DNA from: Bacteroidota bacterium
GTDB taxonomy: Bacteria; Bacteroidota; Bacteroidia; Chitinophagales; Chitinophagaceae
Direction: 5' to 3'
Length of the DNA stretch: 8,746 nt
Assembly (NCBI GenBank): GCA_023396345.1
Contig: JAEWWO010000067.1
Span: 1 to 8,746, forward strand
Within the stretch, counting starts at the first letter, position 1. Every line of letters starts with the position of its first letter. Below, one piece after another: positions 1 through 5,179 of this stretch. The notes beneath the pieces were generated by a model. That model worked only from the letters and a program-made list of their open reading frames with translations, did not search any database and had not been told where the DNA came from. The translations under genes were made by a program, and so were the position numbers.

Positions 1-69
1 GTTGTAGATACCCACTCCGTACAAAAGAAAGATGACGATTAATGCTACAATAATTATTAGTGCAATCAT
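1..69 (-). CDS. LemA family protein, N-terminal fragment (runs off left edge)
   Basis: Only the first 23 codons are present, reading leftwards from an ATG at 67-69. They translate to a membrane helix (MIALIIIVALIVIFLLYG) followed by VGIYN. A short N-terminal hydrophobic helix leading into a G-x-Y-N motif is the hallmark start of LemA family proteins, which usually continue 'YNxLV' and then a helical cytoplasmic or extracytoplasmic domain of about 150 residues. An in-frame TAA lies two codons upstream (taa act ATG), so this ATG is the only possible start. The gene is divergent from the YceI lipoprotein gene, with 250 bases between their start codons. LemA proteins are single-pass membrane proteins of poorly defined function, often next to TPM-domain (YgcG-like) genes, which cannot be seen here. 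The call rests on a very short stretch, but the match is characteristic. Confidence 0.6.
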   Translation of the reverse strand, partial: MIALIIIVALIVIFLLYGVGIYN

Positions 70-319
70 AGTTTACATATTTACAGGAAAGATAAATAAA
101 AATTTAATGCAATTAACAAGGACGAATTAATATTAATTATTTTTTAATACTAAAGCTTTACTTTCCATCATCATTATTTCTTCAACATAAATAGTAAATA
201 AAAAATAATCTTCTATACTGTTGATATAAAGAAATTTCATGAGTAAGAATAACATTTATTTTGCAATACATATATTAAAACTACAATAGCTTTGATAATT
301 AACCTAAAATATAAAATTT
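70..319. other. Divergent AT-rich intergenic region
   Basis: These 250 bases separate the divergent lemA-like and YceI genes. I see no convincing coding frame. The stretch is very AT-rich and contains short perfect palindromes such as TAAAGCTTTA (151-160), which are too short to interpret in such DNA. The only site I can support is the promoter candidate before the YceI gene, listed separately. I did not find a TAnnTTTG element facing the lemA-like gene. Confidence 0.6.
260..294 (+). promoter_or_regulatory. Candidate Bacteroidota-type promoter for the YceI lipoprotein gene
   Basis: TAGCTTTG at 287-294 matches the Bacteroidota -7 consensus TAnnTTTG exactly. A TTTG at 260-263 can serve as the -33 element. 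The spacer is 23 bases, slightly longer than usual. Transcription would start near position 301, leaving a leader of about 20 bases before the ATG at 320. This is a motif match only. TTTG is common in AT-rich DNA, so the -7 element carries most of the weight. Confidence 0.5.
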
Positions 320-988
320 ATGAGAAAACTACTATTTGCCCCCGCTGCTTTATTGATAGCTTTAGCAGGCTGCAACAACAGCCCAGATGCGCATGAAACG
401 GAAGTTTCAGATGCAGTATCTGTGGATTCTGCTACAGCTCAGGGCGATGCTTATCAGGTGAATGCTGCTGAATCTTCTATTGAATGGATTGGCTCTAAAC
501 CCGTAGGCAACGGACACAACGGAACTATCAATATTAAAAATGGATTTGTGAATGTAAATACAGACAATCAAATCACAGGTGGAGAATTTGTAATAGATAT
601 GAATTCTATAAGCAATGCAGATCTAACTGATGCAGAAAAAAAAGGACAACTGGAAGGCCATTTAAAAAGTGCAGATTTTTTTGAAGTAGAAAAATATCCT
701 GAAGCAAAATTCGTAATTACAAGTGTAACTCCTGCTACAGATACTGACAAACAAAAATTCAAAGACGCCACACATTTGGTAAGCGGCAATTTTACTATGA
801 AAGATCAAACGCACAACATCAGCATTCCCGCCAACGTATCAGTACAGAATAATGCACTAACTGCAAACAGCGAATTTAATATTGACAGAACGCAATGGAA
901 TGTAAATTATCAAAGCGATCCTTCTATAAAAGATAAATTCATCAATAAAGAAGTTAATTTAAAATTAAATTTAAAAGCTTCTAAATAA
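320..988 (+). CDS. YceI family lipoprotein
   Basis: This 222-residue protein starts with a lipoprotein signal peptide: positive MRK, a hydrophobic core, then a lipobox L15-A16-G17-C18. After cleavage it should be lipid-anchored at Cys18. Residues about 19-42 form an acidic, Ser/Ala-rich linker. The YceI domain covers about 43-219, with typical motifs: a YQVN-x-A-x-S-x-I-E-W opening, the GHLKSADFFEVEKYPEAKF signature at 113-131, and a late FNIDRTQWNVNY strand at 186-197. YceI domains fold as a lipocalin-like beta barrel, and some bind polyisoprenoid lipids; the ligand here is unknown. Many YceI proteins are soluble and periplasmic, and lipidated versions are common in Bacteroidota. The gene appears to be a single transcription unit, with a promoter candidate about 20-60 bases upstream and a strong terminator 24 bases after the stop. 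The start is the first ATG after the promoter and gives a well-formed signal peptide. Confidence 0.93.
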   Translation: MRKLLFAPAALLIALAGCNNSPDAHETEVSDAVSVDSATAQGDAYQVNAAESSIEWIGSKPVGNGHNGTINIKNGFVNVNTDNQITGGEFVIDMNSISNADLTDAEKKGQLEGHLKSADFFEVEKYPEAKFVITSVTPATDTDKQKFKDATHLVSGNFTMKDQTHNISIPANVSVQNNALTANSEFNIDRTQWNVNYQSDPSIKDKFINKEVNLKLNLKASK

Positions 989-1011
989 ATAATTATTTTC
1001 TTTAAATTACT

Positions 1012-1048
1012 AAAAAGATATTGGATATATTATTCAATATCTTTTTTT
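1012..1048 (+). terminator. Intrinsic terminator after the YceI gene
   Basis: AAAAAGATATTG (1012-1023) pairs perfectly with CAATATCTTTTT (1035-1046) around an 11-base loop, and the loop ends can pair further. A run of seven T (1042-1048) forms the 3' side. It begins 24 bases after the stop codon. The stem is AT-rich but long, and the T run makes it a good rho-independent terminator. The A run on the left arm means it could also work on the opposite strand. Confidence 0.8.
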
Positions 1049-1107
1049 GATTACGGAGATATCTTTATTATTGAATGAAATTTTATCTCTTTTTGATTGC
1101 TCTATTT

Positions 1108-1123
1108 CTTGTCGTAAGACAAA
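1108..1123. promoter_or_regulatory. Dyad site 1: CTTGTC-GTAA-GACAAa
   Basis: CTTGTCGTAAGACAAA is an inverted repeat with perfect TTGTC/GACAA half-sites 4 bases apart. A close relative lies at 1285-1300, and the two share 13 of 15 bases when one is reverse-complemented (CTTGTCGTAAGACAA against CTTGCCATAAGACAA). Two similar dyads in a 366-base gene-poor stretch suggest binding sites for a dimeric regulator, but a short RNA hairpin or chance in AT-rich DNA is also possible. No regulator gene is visible next to them. Confidence 0.3.
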
Positions 1124-1279
1124 TATAAGTTGGCAACCTTGTGTAATTTGCTTTATAAACCAACCCAAGATTTATATTATGCAAAAAACTTTTATCCGCT
1201 TGCTGTACATACTGAAGATGTATCTCCGGAAGAACAAATGCAGCGTTCTCTGCAAATGAATGAAAATTGTGAGGAATAA
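1118..1279 (+). pseudogene. Coding-like open frame without a proper start; possible gene remnant
   Basis: The frame is open from just after an in-frame TAA (1115-1117) to a TAA at 1277-1279, about 53 codons. The peptide looks protein-like, especially its second half: DLYYAKNFYPLAVHTEDVSP followed by EEQMQRSLQMNENCEE. The first in-frame ATG is late (1240), and a TTG at 1130 is the only earlier common alternative. In another frame, an ATG at 1075 opens a 17-codon signal-peptide-like stretch (MKFYLFLIALFLVV) that stops at the point where this frame begins, so a frameshift joining the two is conceivable. I do not recognise the family. It could be the decayed 3' end of a gene, a tiny protein with a non-ATG start, or chance. 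The rest of the 989-1354 gap holds only the terminator and the dyad sites. Confidence 0.25.
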
Positions 1280-1284
1280 TTTTT

Positions 1285-1300
1285 CTTGTCTTATGGCAAG
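1285..1300. promoter_or_regulatory. Dyad site 2: CTTGTC-TTAT-GGCAAG, upstream of the VOC gene cluster
   Basis: CTTGTC and GGCAAG form an imperfect inverted repeat with a 4-base spacer, related to the site at 1108-1123. A near-consensus -7 element (TTAATTTG, one mismatch to TAnnTTTG) lies at 1321-1328, 27 bases before the ATG at 1355. The dyad therefore falls about where the -33 element of that promoter would be, a natural operator position. The promoter match is weak and no regulator is known, so this is an inference from position and repeat similarity. Confidence 0.3.
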
Positions 1301-1354
1301 TAAAAATATATAAAGACGGATTAATTTGCACTTAAATTAAAAAATTATAAAACT

Positions 1355-1744
1355 ATGAATCAAAGAAAATCAAACCCAATCGTATGGTTCGAAATTTATG
1401 TAGATAACATGAACAGAGCCAGAAAATTCTACGAAGAAGTTTTGCAAACAGAACTTACTCAATTGTCAGACCCAACAGATAATCAAATGCAAATCCTCTC
1501 CTTTCCCGGAGAAATGAGCGTTTACGGTGCTCCCGGCACATTGGTAAAAATGGAAGGCGCTAAACCCGGAGGCAGTAATGTAATTATATATTTCGGAAGT
1601 GATGATTGCGCAGAGGAAGAAAGTCGTGTTGAAGCGGCGGGAGGCAAAGTCTGCCAAAAGAAAATGTCGTTGGGTGAATTTGGCTTCTGCACTATAGCTA
1701 CTGATACAGAAGGTAACACGATAGGCTTTCATTCAATGAAATAA
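1355..1744 (+). CDS. VOC (glyoxalase/bleomycin-resistance fold) family protein
   Basis: At 129 residues this is a typical one-module VOC protein built from paired beta-alpha-beta-beta-beta units. The first unit starts with IVWFEIYV-x-N-M-x-R-A-x-KFYEEVL (9-30). The second carries YFGSDDCAEEESRVEAAGGK (79-98), GEFGF (107-111), then DTEGN (117-121) and a final IGFHS (123-127). E13 and E119 sit where VOC enzymes often place metal ligands; a His at the first ligand position is absent. This subgroup, with the W-F-E-I-x-V start and the DTEGN-x-I-G-x-HS end, is widespread in Bacteroidota and usually annotated only as VOC family. VOC proteins include lyases, dioxygenases and drug-binding proteins; no substrate can be inferred. 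It is the first gene of the rightward cluster, 25 bases before the NTF2-like gene. No Shine-Dalgarno site is present, and the leader is A-rich. Confidence 0.88.
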   Translation: MNQRKSNPIVWFEIYVDNMNRARKFYEEVLQTELTQLSDPTDNQMQILSFPGEMSVYGAPGTLVKMEGAKPGGSNVIIYFGSDDCAEEESRVEAAGGKVCQKKMSLGEFGFCTIATDTEGNTIGFHSMK

Positions 1745-1769
1745 AAGAATCATTAAATAATTAAAAACA

Positions 1770-2123
1770 ATGAATAATAAAGAAATTGCAAAACAGTTTA
1801 TCGACAATTTGTTTGTAAATGATGAAAAAGCTTACAAAGTAGTTGACGACAATATTCGTGTCAACTGGCCGGGCTTTGGCATGGAAGATATTGTAGGCAA
1901 AGAAAATCTACAGAATTTCTTTAACAACGGAGGTCCGGATAAAGTCATTAATCAAACGGTAAGATATCTGATTGCAGAAGGAGATACAGTTATCGGAGCG
2001 GGTACAATCATTACAGAGCGAAACGGGAAAGAAGAAACTTCTCATTTTGCTGATGTCTACACAATTACAGGCGGTAAAATCTCCAAACTCGAATCCTATA
2101 TGGTACATGAATCAATCAAGTAA
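1770..2123 (+). CDS. NTF2-like / SnoaL-like protein
   Basis: This 117-residue protein has the length and pattern of the SnoaL-like branch of the NTF2 superfamily. It has N-terminal helices (NNKEIAKQFIDNLFVND), a strand with W33 ('RVNWPGFG'), a short helix (GKENLQNFF, 43-51), and three long C-terminal strands (VRYLIAEGDTVIGAGTI, 64-80; ETSHFADVYTITGGKISKLE, 89-108). The fold makes a conical alpha+beta pocket used by ketosteroid isomerases, polyketide cyclases and many uncharacterised proteins. I see no definite catalytic dyad, so the activity is unknown; D95 in 'HFADVY' is where catalytic or structural acids often occur. It lies between two VOC genes with 25- and 29-base gaps, probably in one operon. 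The ATG at 1770 is the first in frame and gives a complete N-terminal helix. Confidence 0.8.
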   Translation: MNNKEIAKQFIDNLFVNDEKAYKVVDDNIRVNWPGFGMEDIVGKENLQNFFNNGGPDKVINQTVRYLIAEGDTVIGAGTIITERNGKEETSHFADVYTITGGKISKLESYMVHESIK

Positions 2124-2152
2124 ACCTCAACATTAAACTTAACCTCAATATT

Positions 2153-2593
2153 ATGAAACTAAATCCTTATCTAAACTTCGACGGACAATGCGAAGAAGCT
2201 TTTAACTTTTACAAAAAAGTATTTCAGACTGAATTTGTTGAAAACAACGTTATGAAATTTGGTGATTTACCGCCATCTGAAGACATGCCTCCTCTGCCGG
2301 ATGAATTTAAGAACAGAGTAATGCATGTTGCTATTAAAGTTGGCGATGAAACATTAATGGGCAGCGATACAATGCCGGGCATGGGCAAACCTTTTTCAAA
2401 AGGCATCAATTCTTATATAAGCGTGCACCCTGATTCACGTGAAGAAGCGGACAGAATTTTCAATGAACTATCCGAAGGAGGAGAAGTGGAAATGCCTATG
2501 CAGGATCAGTTTTGGGGCGATTATTACGGAAGCTTCATAGACAAATTTGGCACTCCGTGGATGGTTAATTATCATGAACAAACAGCTTCATAA
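2153..2593 (+). CDS. PhnB-like VOC family protein (first copy)
   Basis: The 146-residue product is a PhnB / 3-demethylubiquinone-9 3-methyltransferase-like VOC protein, a subgroup with a domain-swapped VOC fold. Diagnostic motifs are LNFDGQCEEAFNFYKKVF (7-24), FGDLP (36-40), VMHVAI (56-61), LMGSD (68-72), the FNELSEGGEV stretch (103-112), the W-G-D-Y-Y-G segment (121-126) and DKFGTPWMVN (130-139). Despite the historical names, these proteins are not proven methyltransferases or phosphonate enzymes, and their ligands are mostly unknown. The gene is closely related to 3128-3574, and the two bracket an SRPBCC gene, indicating a duplication. A hairpin with a T-rich tail follows the stop and may reduce read-through into the next gene. 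Confidence 0.9.
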   Translation: MKLNPYLNFDGQCEEAFNFYKKVFQTEFVENNVMKFGDLPPSEDMPPLPDEFKNRVMHVAIKVGDETLMGSDTMPGMGKPFSKGINSYISVHPDSREEADRIFNELSEGGEVEMPMQDQFWGDYYGSFIDKFGTPWMVNYHEQTAS

Positions 2594-2610
2594 ATAAATA
2601 TTTCAAATGG

Positions 2611-2642
2611 CTTTACAAGCTGAAGTCTGTAAAGTTATTTTT
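2611..2642 (+). terminator. Possible weak terminator or attenuator between PhnB-like and SRPBCC genes
   Basis: CTTTACA (2611-2617) pairs with TGTAAAG (2628-2634) around a 10-base loop, followed by TTATTTTT. G-U pairs can add two base pairs at the foot. The stem is short and AT-rich, so it may only attenuate transcription within the cluster. It fills most of the 62-base gap before the ATG at 2656. Confidence 0.4.
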
Positions 2643-2655
2643 AAAAAAAGAAAAT

Positions 2656-3072
2656 ATGCAAACGATAAAAATTGAAACAACGATTTCGCAACCCGTAGAA
2701 AAAGTATGGGAATATTTTAATTCTCCCGAGCACATAACAAAATGGAACTTTGCTACGGATGAATGGCATTGTCCGCATGCGGAGGATAATCTTGCTACAA
2801 GTGGAAAATTCACTTATCGTATGGAAGCTAAAGATGGTAGCGCCGGCTTTGATTTTGCAGGTACGTTTGATAAAATTGTACCCAACGAACGCATCGAATA
2901 TCATCTTGATGATAACCGAAAAGTGCAGGTTCTTTTTGAAGCAGCAGATGAAAACACAACAAAAGTCACACAGATATTTGAAGTTGAAGAAAACAACGAT
3001 GCAGAAATGCAACGTCAGGGCTGGCAATTAATTCTAGATAACTTTAAAAAGTATGCAGAATCTAATAGTTAA
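2656..3072 (+). CDS. SRPBCC (START/Bet v 1-like) domain protein
   Basis: At 138 residues it matches a single SRPBCC domain. It has an N-terminal strand IKIETTISQPVEKVWEYFNS (4-23) with the typical 'I-x-x-P-x-E-x-V-W-x-x-F' pattern, then SPEHITKWNFA (23-33) where this family places the W of the opening helix. The central strands follow: KFTYRMEAKDGSAGFDFAGT (51-70), PNERIEYHLDD (76-86) and KVQVLFEAADENTTKVTQIF (89-108). A C-terminal helix (QGWQLILDNFKKYAES, 121-136) closes the ligand pocket. This layout is typical of the AHSA1-like or polyketide-cyclase-like SRPBCC proteins that are abundant in Bacteroidota, none with an assigned ligand. It sits between the two PhnB-like paralogues. The start is the first ATG and gives a complete first strand. 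A long alternative frame inside the gene is a shadow without recognisable motifs. Confidence 0.88.
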   Translation: MQTIKIETTISQPVEKVWEYFNSPEHITKWNFATDEWHCPHAEDNLATSGKFTYRMEAKDGSAGFDFAGTFDKIVPNERIEYHLDDNRKVQVLFEAADENTTKVTQIFEVEENNDAEMQRQGWQLILDNFKKYAESNS

Positions 3073-3090
3073 TCAATCAGATAAATAATT

Positions 3091-3098
3091 TATTTTTG
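3091..3098 (+). promoter_or_regulatory. Candidate -7 element before the second PhnB-like gene
   Basis: TATTTTTG matches the Bacteroidota -7 consensus TAnnTTTG and lies 29 bases before the ATG at 3128, a normal distance. No clear TTTG is found about 20 bases upstream, so it is a half-supported promoter. It would allow separate expression of the genes from 3128 onwards. Confidence 0.3.
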
Positions 3099-3127
3099 AT
3101 AATAATTTCAATTTAAAATTAAAACAT

Positions 3128-3574
3128 ATGCCACAATTAAATGTATACCTCACTTTCGACGGTAATTGCGAAGAAGCTTTTAACTTCTACAAATCGGTAT
3201 TTAATACTGAGTTTATGTATATCAATCGTTTTGGTGATATGCCGATAGAGGAAGGCGCCAAACCTATTGCTGAAGAAGATAAAGACAAAGTTATGCACGT
3301 ATCATTACAAATTAGTGAAGAAACTGTTCTGATGGGAAGTGATGGCGGAGAAATGCAACCCGAGTATGTAAAAGGAAATAATTTTTCTCTTTCTGTAAAC
3401 ACGGAAAGTCGTGAAGAAGCGGAGCGAATTTTTAGTGAACTGTCCGCAGGTGGCGAAGTAATCATGCCTTTGGCTGATACATTCTGGGGAGCTTATTTCG
3501 GTATGTGGATTGATAAATTCGGAATAGCCTGGATGGTAAATTATGACGATCCTGCAAAAGTAAAACCTCATTGA
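3128..3574 (+). CDS. PhnB-like VOC family protein (second copy)
   Basis: This 148-residue protein has the same motifs in the same order as the product of 2153-2593: LTFDGNCEEAFNFYKSVF (8-25), RFGDMP (34-39), VMHVSL (55-60), VLMGSD (67-72), SREEAERIFSELSAGGEV (94-111), FWGAYFG (119-125) and DKFGIAWMVNY (129-139). The N-terminal DNA is still very alike in both genes (for example GCGAAGAAGCTTTTAACTT), so they are paralogues from a duplication. The second copy differs around residues 40-52 and 73-83, near the likely pocket, so ligand preference may have diverged. The stop codon overlaps the TTG start proposed for the next gene (TTGA, 3571-3574), suggesting translational coupling. Confidence 0.9.
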   Translation: MPQLNVYLTFDGNCEEAFNFYKSVFNTEFMYINRFGDMPIEEGAKPIAEEDKDKVMHVSLQISEETVLMGSDGGEMQPEYVKGNNFSLSVNTESREEAERIFSELSAGGEVIMPLADTFWGAYFGMWIDKFGIAWMVNYDDPAKVKPH

Positions 3575-4224
3575 TTTCTTTGAAAGAATTAAGAATTTGT
3601 AAAGAAGAACACAGGTATTACAAATCCGGCAATTGTAATACCTGTCCTGTTTGTGAAAGAAAGCGAAAACCATCCACCGGATTATATGCCGGTTTGTCTG
3701 CTCCTGTTATGCGTGTATTAGAGAACAAAAATATTCGCACAGCAAAACAACTATCTGAATTTTCAGAAGCTGAAATACTGCAATTACATGGCATCGGTCC
3801 TTCTTCTTTGCCAAAATTAAAAGCAGCGTTGGTTAAAGAGAATCTGGATTTTAAAACTATCTCACAGATGAAAAATGAAGTTGATGTTTATATAGAAAAT
3901 TTTTCCGAACCTGTACAAAAGCATTTATCTTTGATAAGAGCTTGTATAAAAAAAGCAGCCCCGGATGCTGAAGAATCTTTTGCATACAAAATGCCTTCTT
4001 ACAAGCTCAACAACAAACCGCTTGTATATTTTGCAGGATATAAAAATCATATAGGTTTATATGCTACACCTAACGCGCACAAAGCATTTGAAAAAGAATT
4101 AAGCAAATACAAACAGGGAAAAGGTTCTGTACAATTTCCTGTTGAGGAAAAACTACCTTTATCACTGATAAAAGAAATGATACAATTCAAAGTAAAGGAA
4201 ATAAATGAAAATAAGAAAGCTTAA
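3571..4224 (+). CDS. Cys-cluster + helix-hairpin-helix (RpoA C-terminal-like) + DUF1801 fusion protein
   Basis: About 217 residues combine two modules. The N-terminal part has a putative zinc-binding cluster, C10 with C22-x2-C25-x2-C28, followed by a helix-hairpin-helix region (LSEFSEAEILQLHGIGPSSL, 61-80, then PKLKAAL). It resembles small Bacteroidota proteins annotated 'RNA polymerase alpha subunit C-terminal domain-containing'. Residues about 104-213 form a DUF1801 domain (YdhG-like, same fold as frataxin-like iron chaperones), with SFAYKMPSYKLNNKPLVYFA (136-155) and HIGLYATP (160-167). No ATG precedes residue 47, which is beyond the Cys cluster, so the start must be TTG: either 3571, overlapping the previous stop as TTGA, or 3580, which would begin 'LKELRIC' like relatives. 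The last 20 bases overlap the acetyltransferase gene. DNA binding is suggested by the helix-hairpin-helix but not shown; the DUF1801 function is unknown. Confidence 0.82.
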   Translation: MISLKELRICKEEHRYYKSGNCNTCPVCERKRKPSTGLYAGLSAPVMRVLENKNIRTAKQLSEFSEAEILQLHGIGPSSLPKLKAALVKENLDFKTISQMKNEVDVYIENFSEPVQKHLSLIRACIKKAAPDAEESFAYKMPSYKLNNKPLVYFAGYKNHIGLYATPNAHKAFEKELSKYKQGKGSVQFPVEEKLPLSLIKEMIQFKVKEINENKKA

Positions 4225-4642
4225 CAAAGAAGACAGAGAAGCGTTGTTGCAATTACGTAAATTGTATAATGAAGTTTTTGAGACAGAAAGCGACAACATT
4301 TCTTTTGTATATATTGATAATTTACTAAAAGATGAACGTCTTCTTTTTTTAGTTGCGGAACAGGATAATCAAATAATCGGCGGACTTACAGCGCATATAT
4401 TACCGTCGTTATATACTGAAAAATCAGAAGTACTTATTTACGATATAGCAGTGAAACAAAGTTTACAGCGTAAAGGAATCGGCAATAAATTAATAGATTG
4501 CCTGTTGGATTTTTGCAGTCAACAAGGATATAAAGAAATATTTGTTCCGGCTCTTTCGGAAGATACGCATGCCTGTAACTTTTACAGAAAAGCAGGTGGT
4601 GAAGAAGAAGATGTAAAACATTATTCCTTTAAAATAAAATAA
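4205..4642 (+). CDS. GNAT N-acetyltransferase, AAC(3)-I-like
   Basis: The 145-residue protein is a complete GNAT domain. It starts MKIRKLNKED, has the helix LYNEVFE (20-26), the strand IIGGLTAHILPSLYTEKSEV (57-76), then IYDIAV (78-83). The acetyl-CoA pyrophosphate-binding motif QRKGIG is at 88-93, and the C-terminal DTHACNFYRKAGGEEEDVKH is at 120-139. The combination of 'NEVFE', 'GGLTA-x-x-L...EKSE', 'YD-x-AV', 'A-x-x-FYRK-x-GG' and 'V-x-HY' resembles the AAC(3)-I group (gentamicin/fortimicin 3-N-acetyltransferases) and its many chromosomal relatives. Whether it acts on aminoglycosides is not shown; chromosomal members are often annotated as such without proof. It overlaps the DUF1801 fusion by 20 bases and ends one base before the next ATG, so it is firmly part of the same operon. 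Confidence 0.88.
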   Translation: MKIRKLNKEDREALLQLRKLYNEVFETESDNISFVYIDNLLKDERLLFLVAEQDNQIIGGLTAHILPSLYTEKSEVLIYDIAVKQSLQRKGIGNKLIDCLLDFCSQQGYKEIFVPALSEDTHACNFYRKAGGEEEDVKHYSFKIK

Positions 4643-4643
4643 T

Positions 4644-5105
4644 ATGAAAGAAATAAAATCTATTACTCAAATGCTTATAAGAAAGCCTGTGACAGAAGTG
4701 TTTCAAGCTTTTATTAATCCGGAACATACTACCAAATTTTGGTTTACACATTCTTCAGGCAATCTTGAAGAAGGAAAAACCGCCACTTGGAAATGGGAAA
4801 TGTACGGAGTTTCTTCTAAAGTAAAAGTAAATAAGATTATACCAAATGAGCTGATATCCATGGTTTGGGGCGAACCGGAAGAGAATGTAGATTTCACATT
4901 CAAAGCATCTAAAGATGGAAATGCTACATACGTTGTAATACACAATTACGGTTTTGCAGAGAAAGACGATGCACTGTTAGCGAAATTAATGGATACAACG
5001 GGCGGATTTACCACTGTACTTGACGGTGCCAAATGTTGGCTGGAACACGGTTTCAGCCTGAATTTGATTAAAGATAAATTCCCTAAAGAGTTTACGGGTG
5101 GTTGA
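4644..5105 (+). CDS. SRPBCC / AHSA1-type protein
   Basis: This 153-residue protein is a second SRPBCC domain, only distantly like the one at 2656. It opens with the strand and helix ITQMLIRKPVTEVFQAFINP (7-26), where 'I-x-x-P-x-x-x-V-x-x-A-F-x-x-P' is the AHSA1 pattern, followed by TTKFWFTHSSGNLEEGK (29-45). The middle strands are TWKWEMYGVSSKVKVNKIIP (48-67), 'VWGEPEENVDFTF' and ATYVVIHNYGF (94-104). The C-terminal helix FTTVLDGAKCWLEHGFSLNL (122-141) is typical of activator-of-Hsp90-homologue-1-like (AHSA1) bacterial proteins. These bind hydrophobic ligands or are uncharacterised; 'Hsp90 activator' is only a family label. The gene begins one base after the acetyltransferase stop and is the last of the rightward cluster, followed by a strong hairpin. 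Confidence 0.88.
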   Translation: MKEIKSITQMLIRKPVTEVFQAFINPEHTTKFWFTHSSGNLEEGKTATWKWEMYGVSSKVKVNKIIPNELISMVWGEPEENVDFTFKASKDGNATYVVIHNYGFAEKDDALLAKLMDTTGGFTTVLDGAKCWLEHGFSLNLIKDKFPKEFTGG

Positions 5106-5127
5106 TAAGTGGGACAAATAATCTAAC

Positions 5128-5155
5128 TATTGGGTGGTGAGGACACCACCCAATA
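5128..5155. terminator. Perfect GC-rich hairpin between convergent genes
   Basis: TATTGGGTGGTG (5128-5139) and CACCACCCAATA (5144-5155) pair perfectly over 12 bases around an AGGA loop. The hairpin lies in the 74-base gap between the stop of the rightward SRPBCC gene and the stop of the leftward coiled-coil gene, where a two-way terminator is expected. Neither side has a clear T run, so it may act as a bidirectional transcription barrier or an mRNA 3'-end stabiliser rather than a textbook intrinsic terminator. Confidence 0.65.
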
Positions 5156-5179
5156 AGAAATGTATCATCAAGCCTTTCT

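Noticed and set aside
1047..1259. A 70-codon forward frame over the gap after the YceI gene
   Set aside because: It starts with TTG inside the terminator's downstream flank, its peptide is a low-complexity mix rich in I, L and C with no motif, and a different frame of the same DNA looks more protein-like at the 3' part.
1083..1331. An 82-codon reverse frame over the same gap
   Set aside because: No recognisable motif or domain, and its composition is what is expected on the reverse of AT-rich DNA. It runs across both dyad sites.
2641..3031. Long alternative frames on both strands over the SRPBCC gene at 2656
   Set aside because: They are rich in Phe, Cys and Ile or in Lys and Gln without domain motifs, whereas the 2656-3072 frame has a complete SRPBCC pattern.
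3081..3097. AT-only hairpin AAATAA/TTATTT as a terminator before the second PhnB-like gene
   Set aside because: The stem is six A-T pairs at most, easily found by chance here, and it overlaps a better explanation as a -7 promoter element.
3305..3673. A 122-codon reverse frame spanning the PhnB-like/DUF1801 junction
   Set aside because: It covers two well-supported forward genes, carries no motif and has no promoter candidate.
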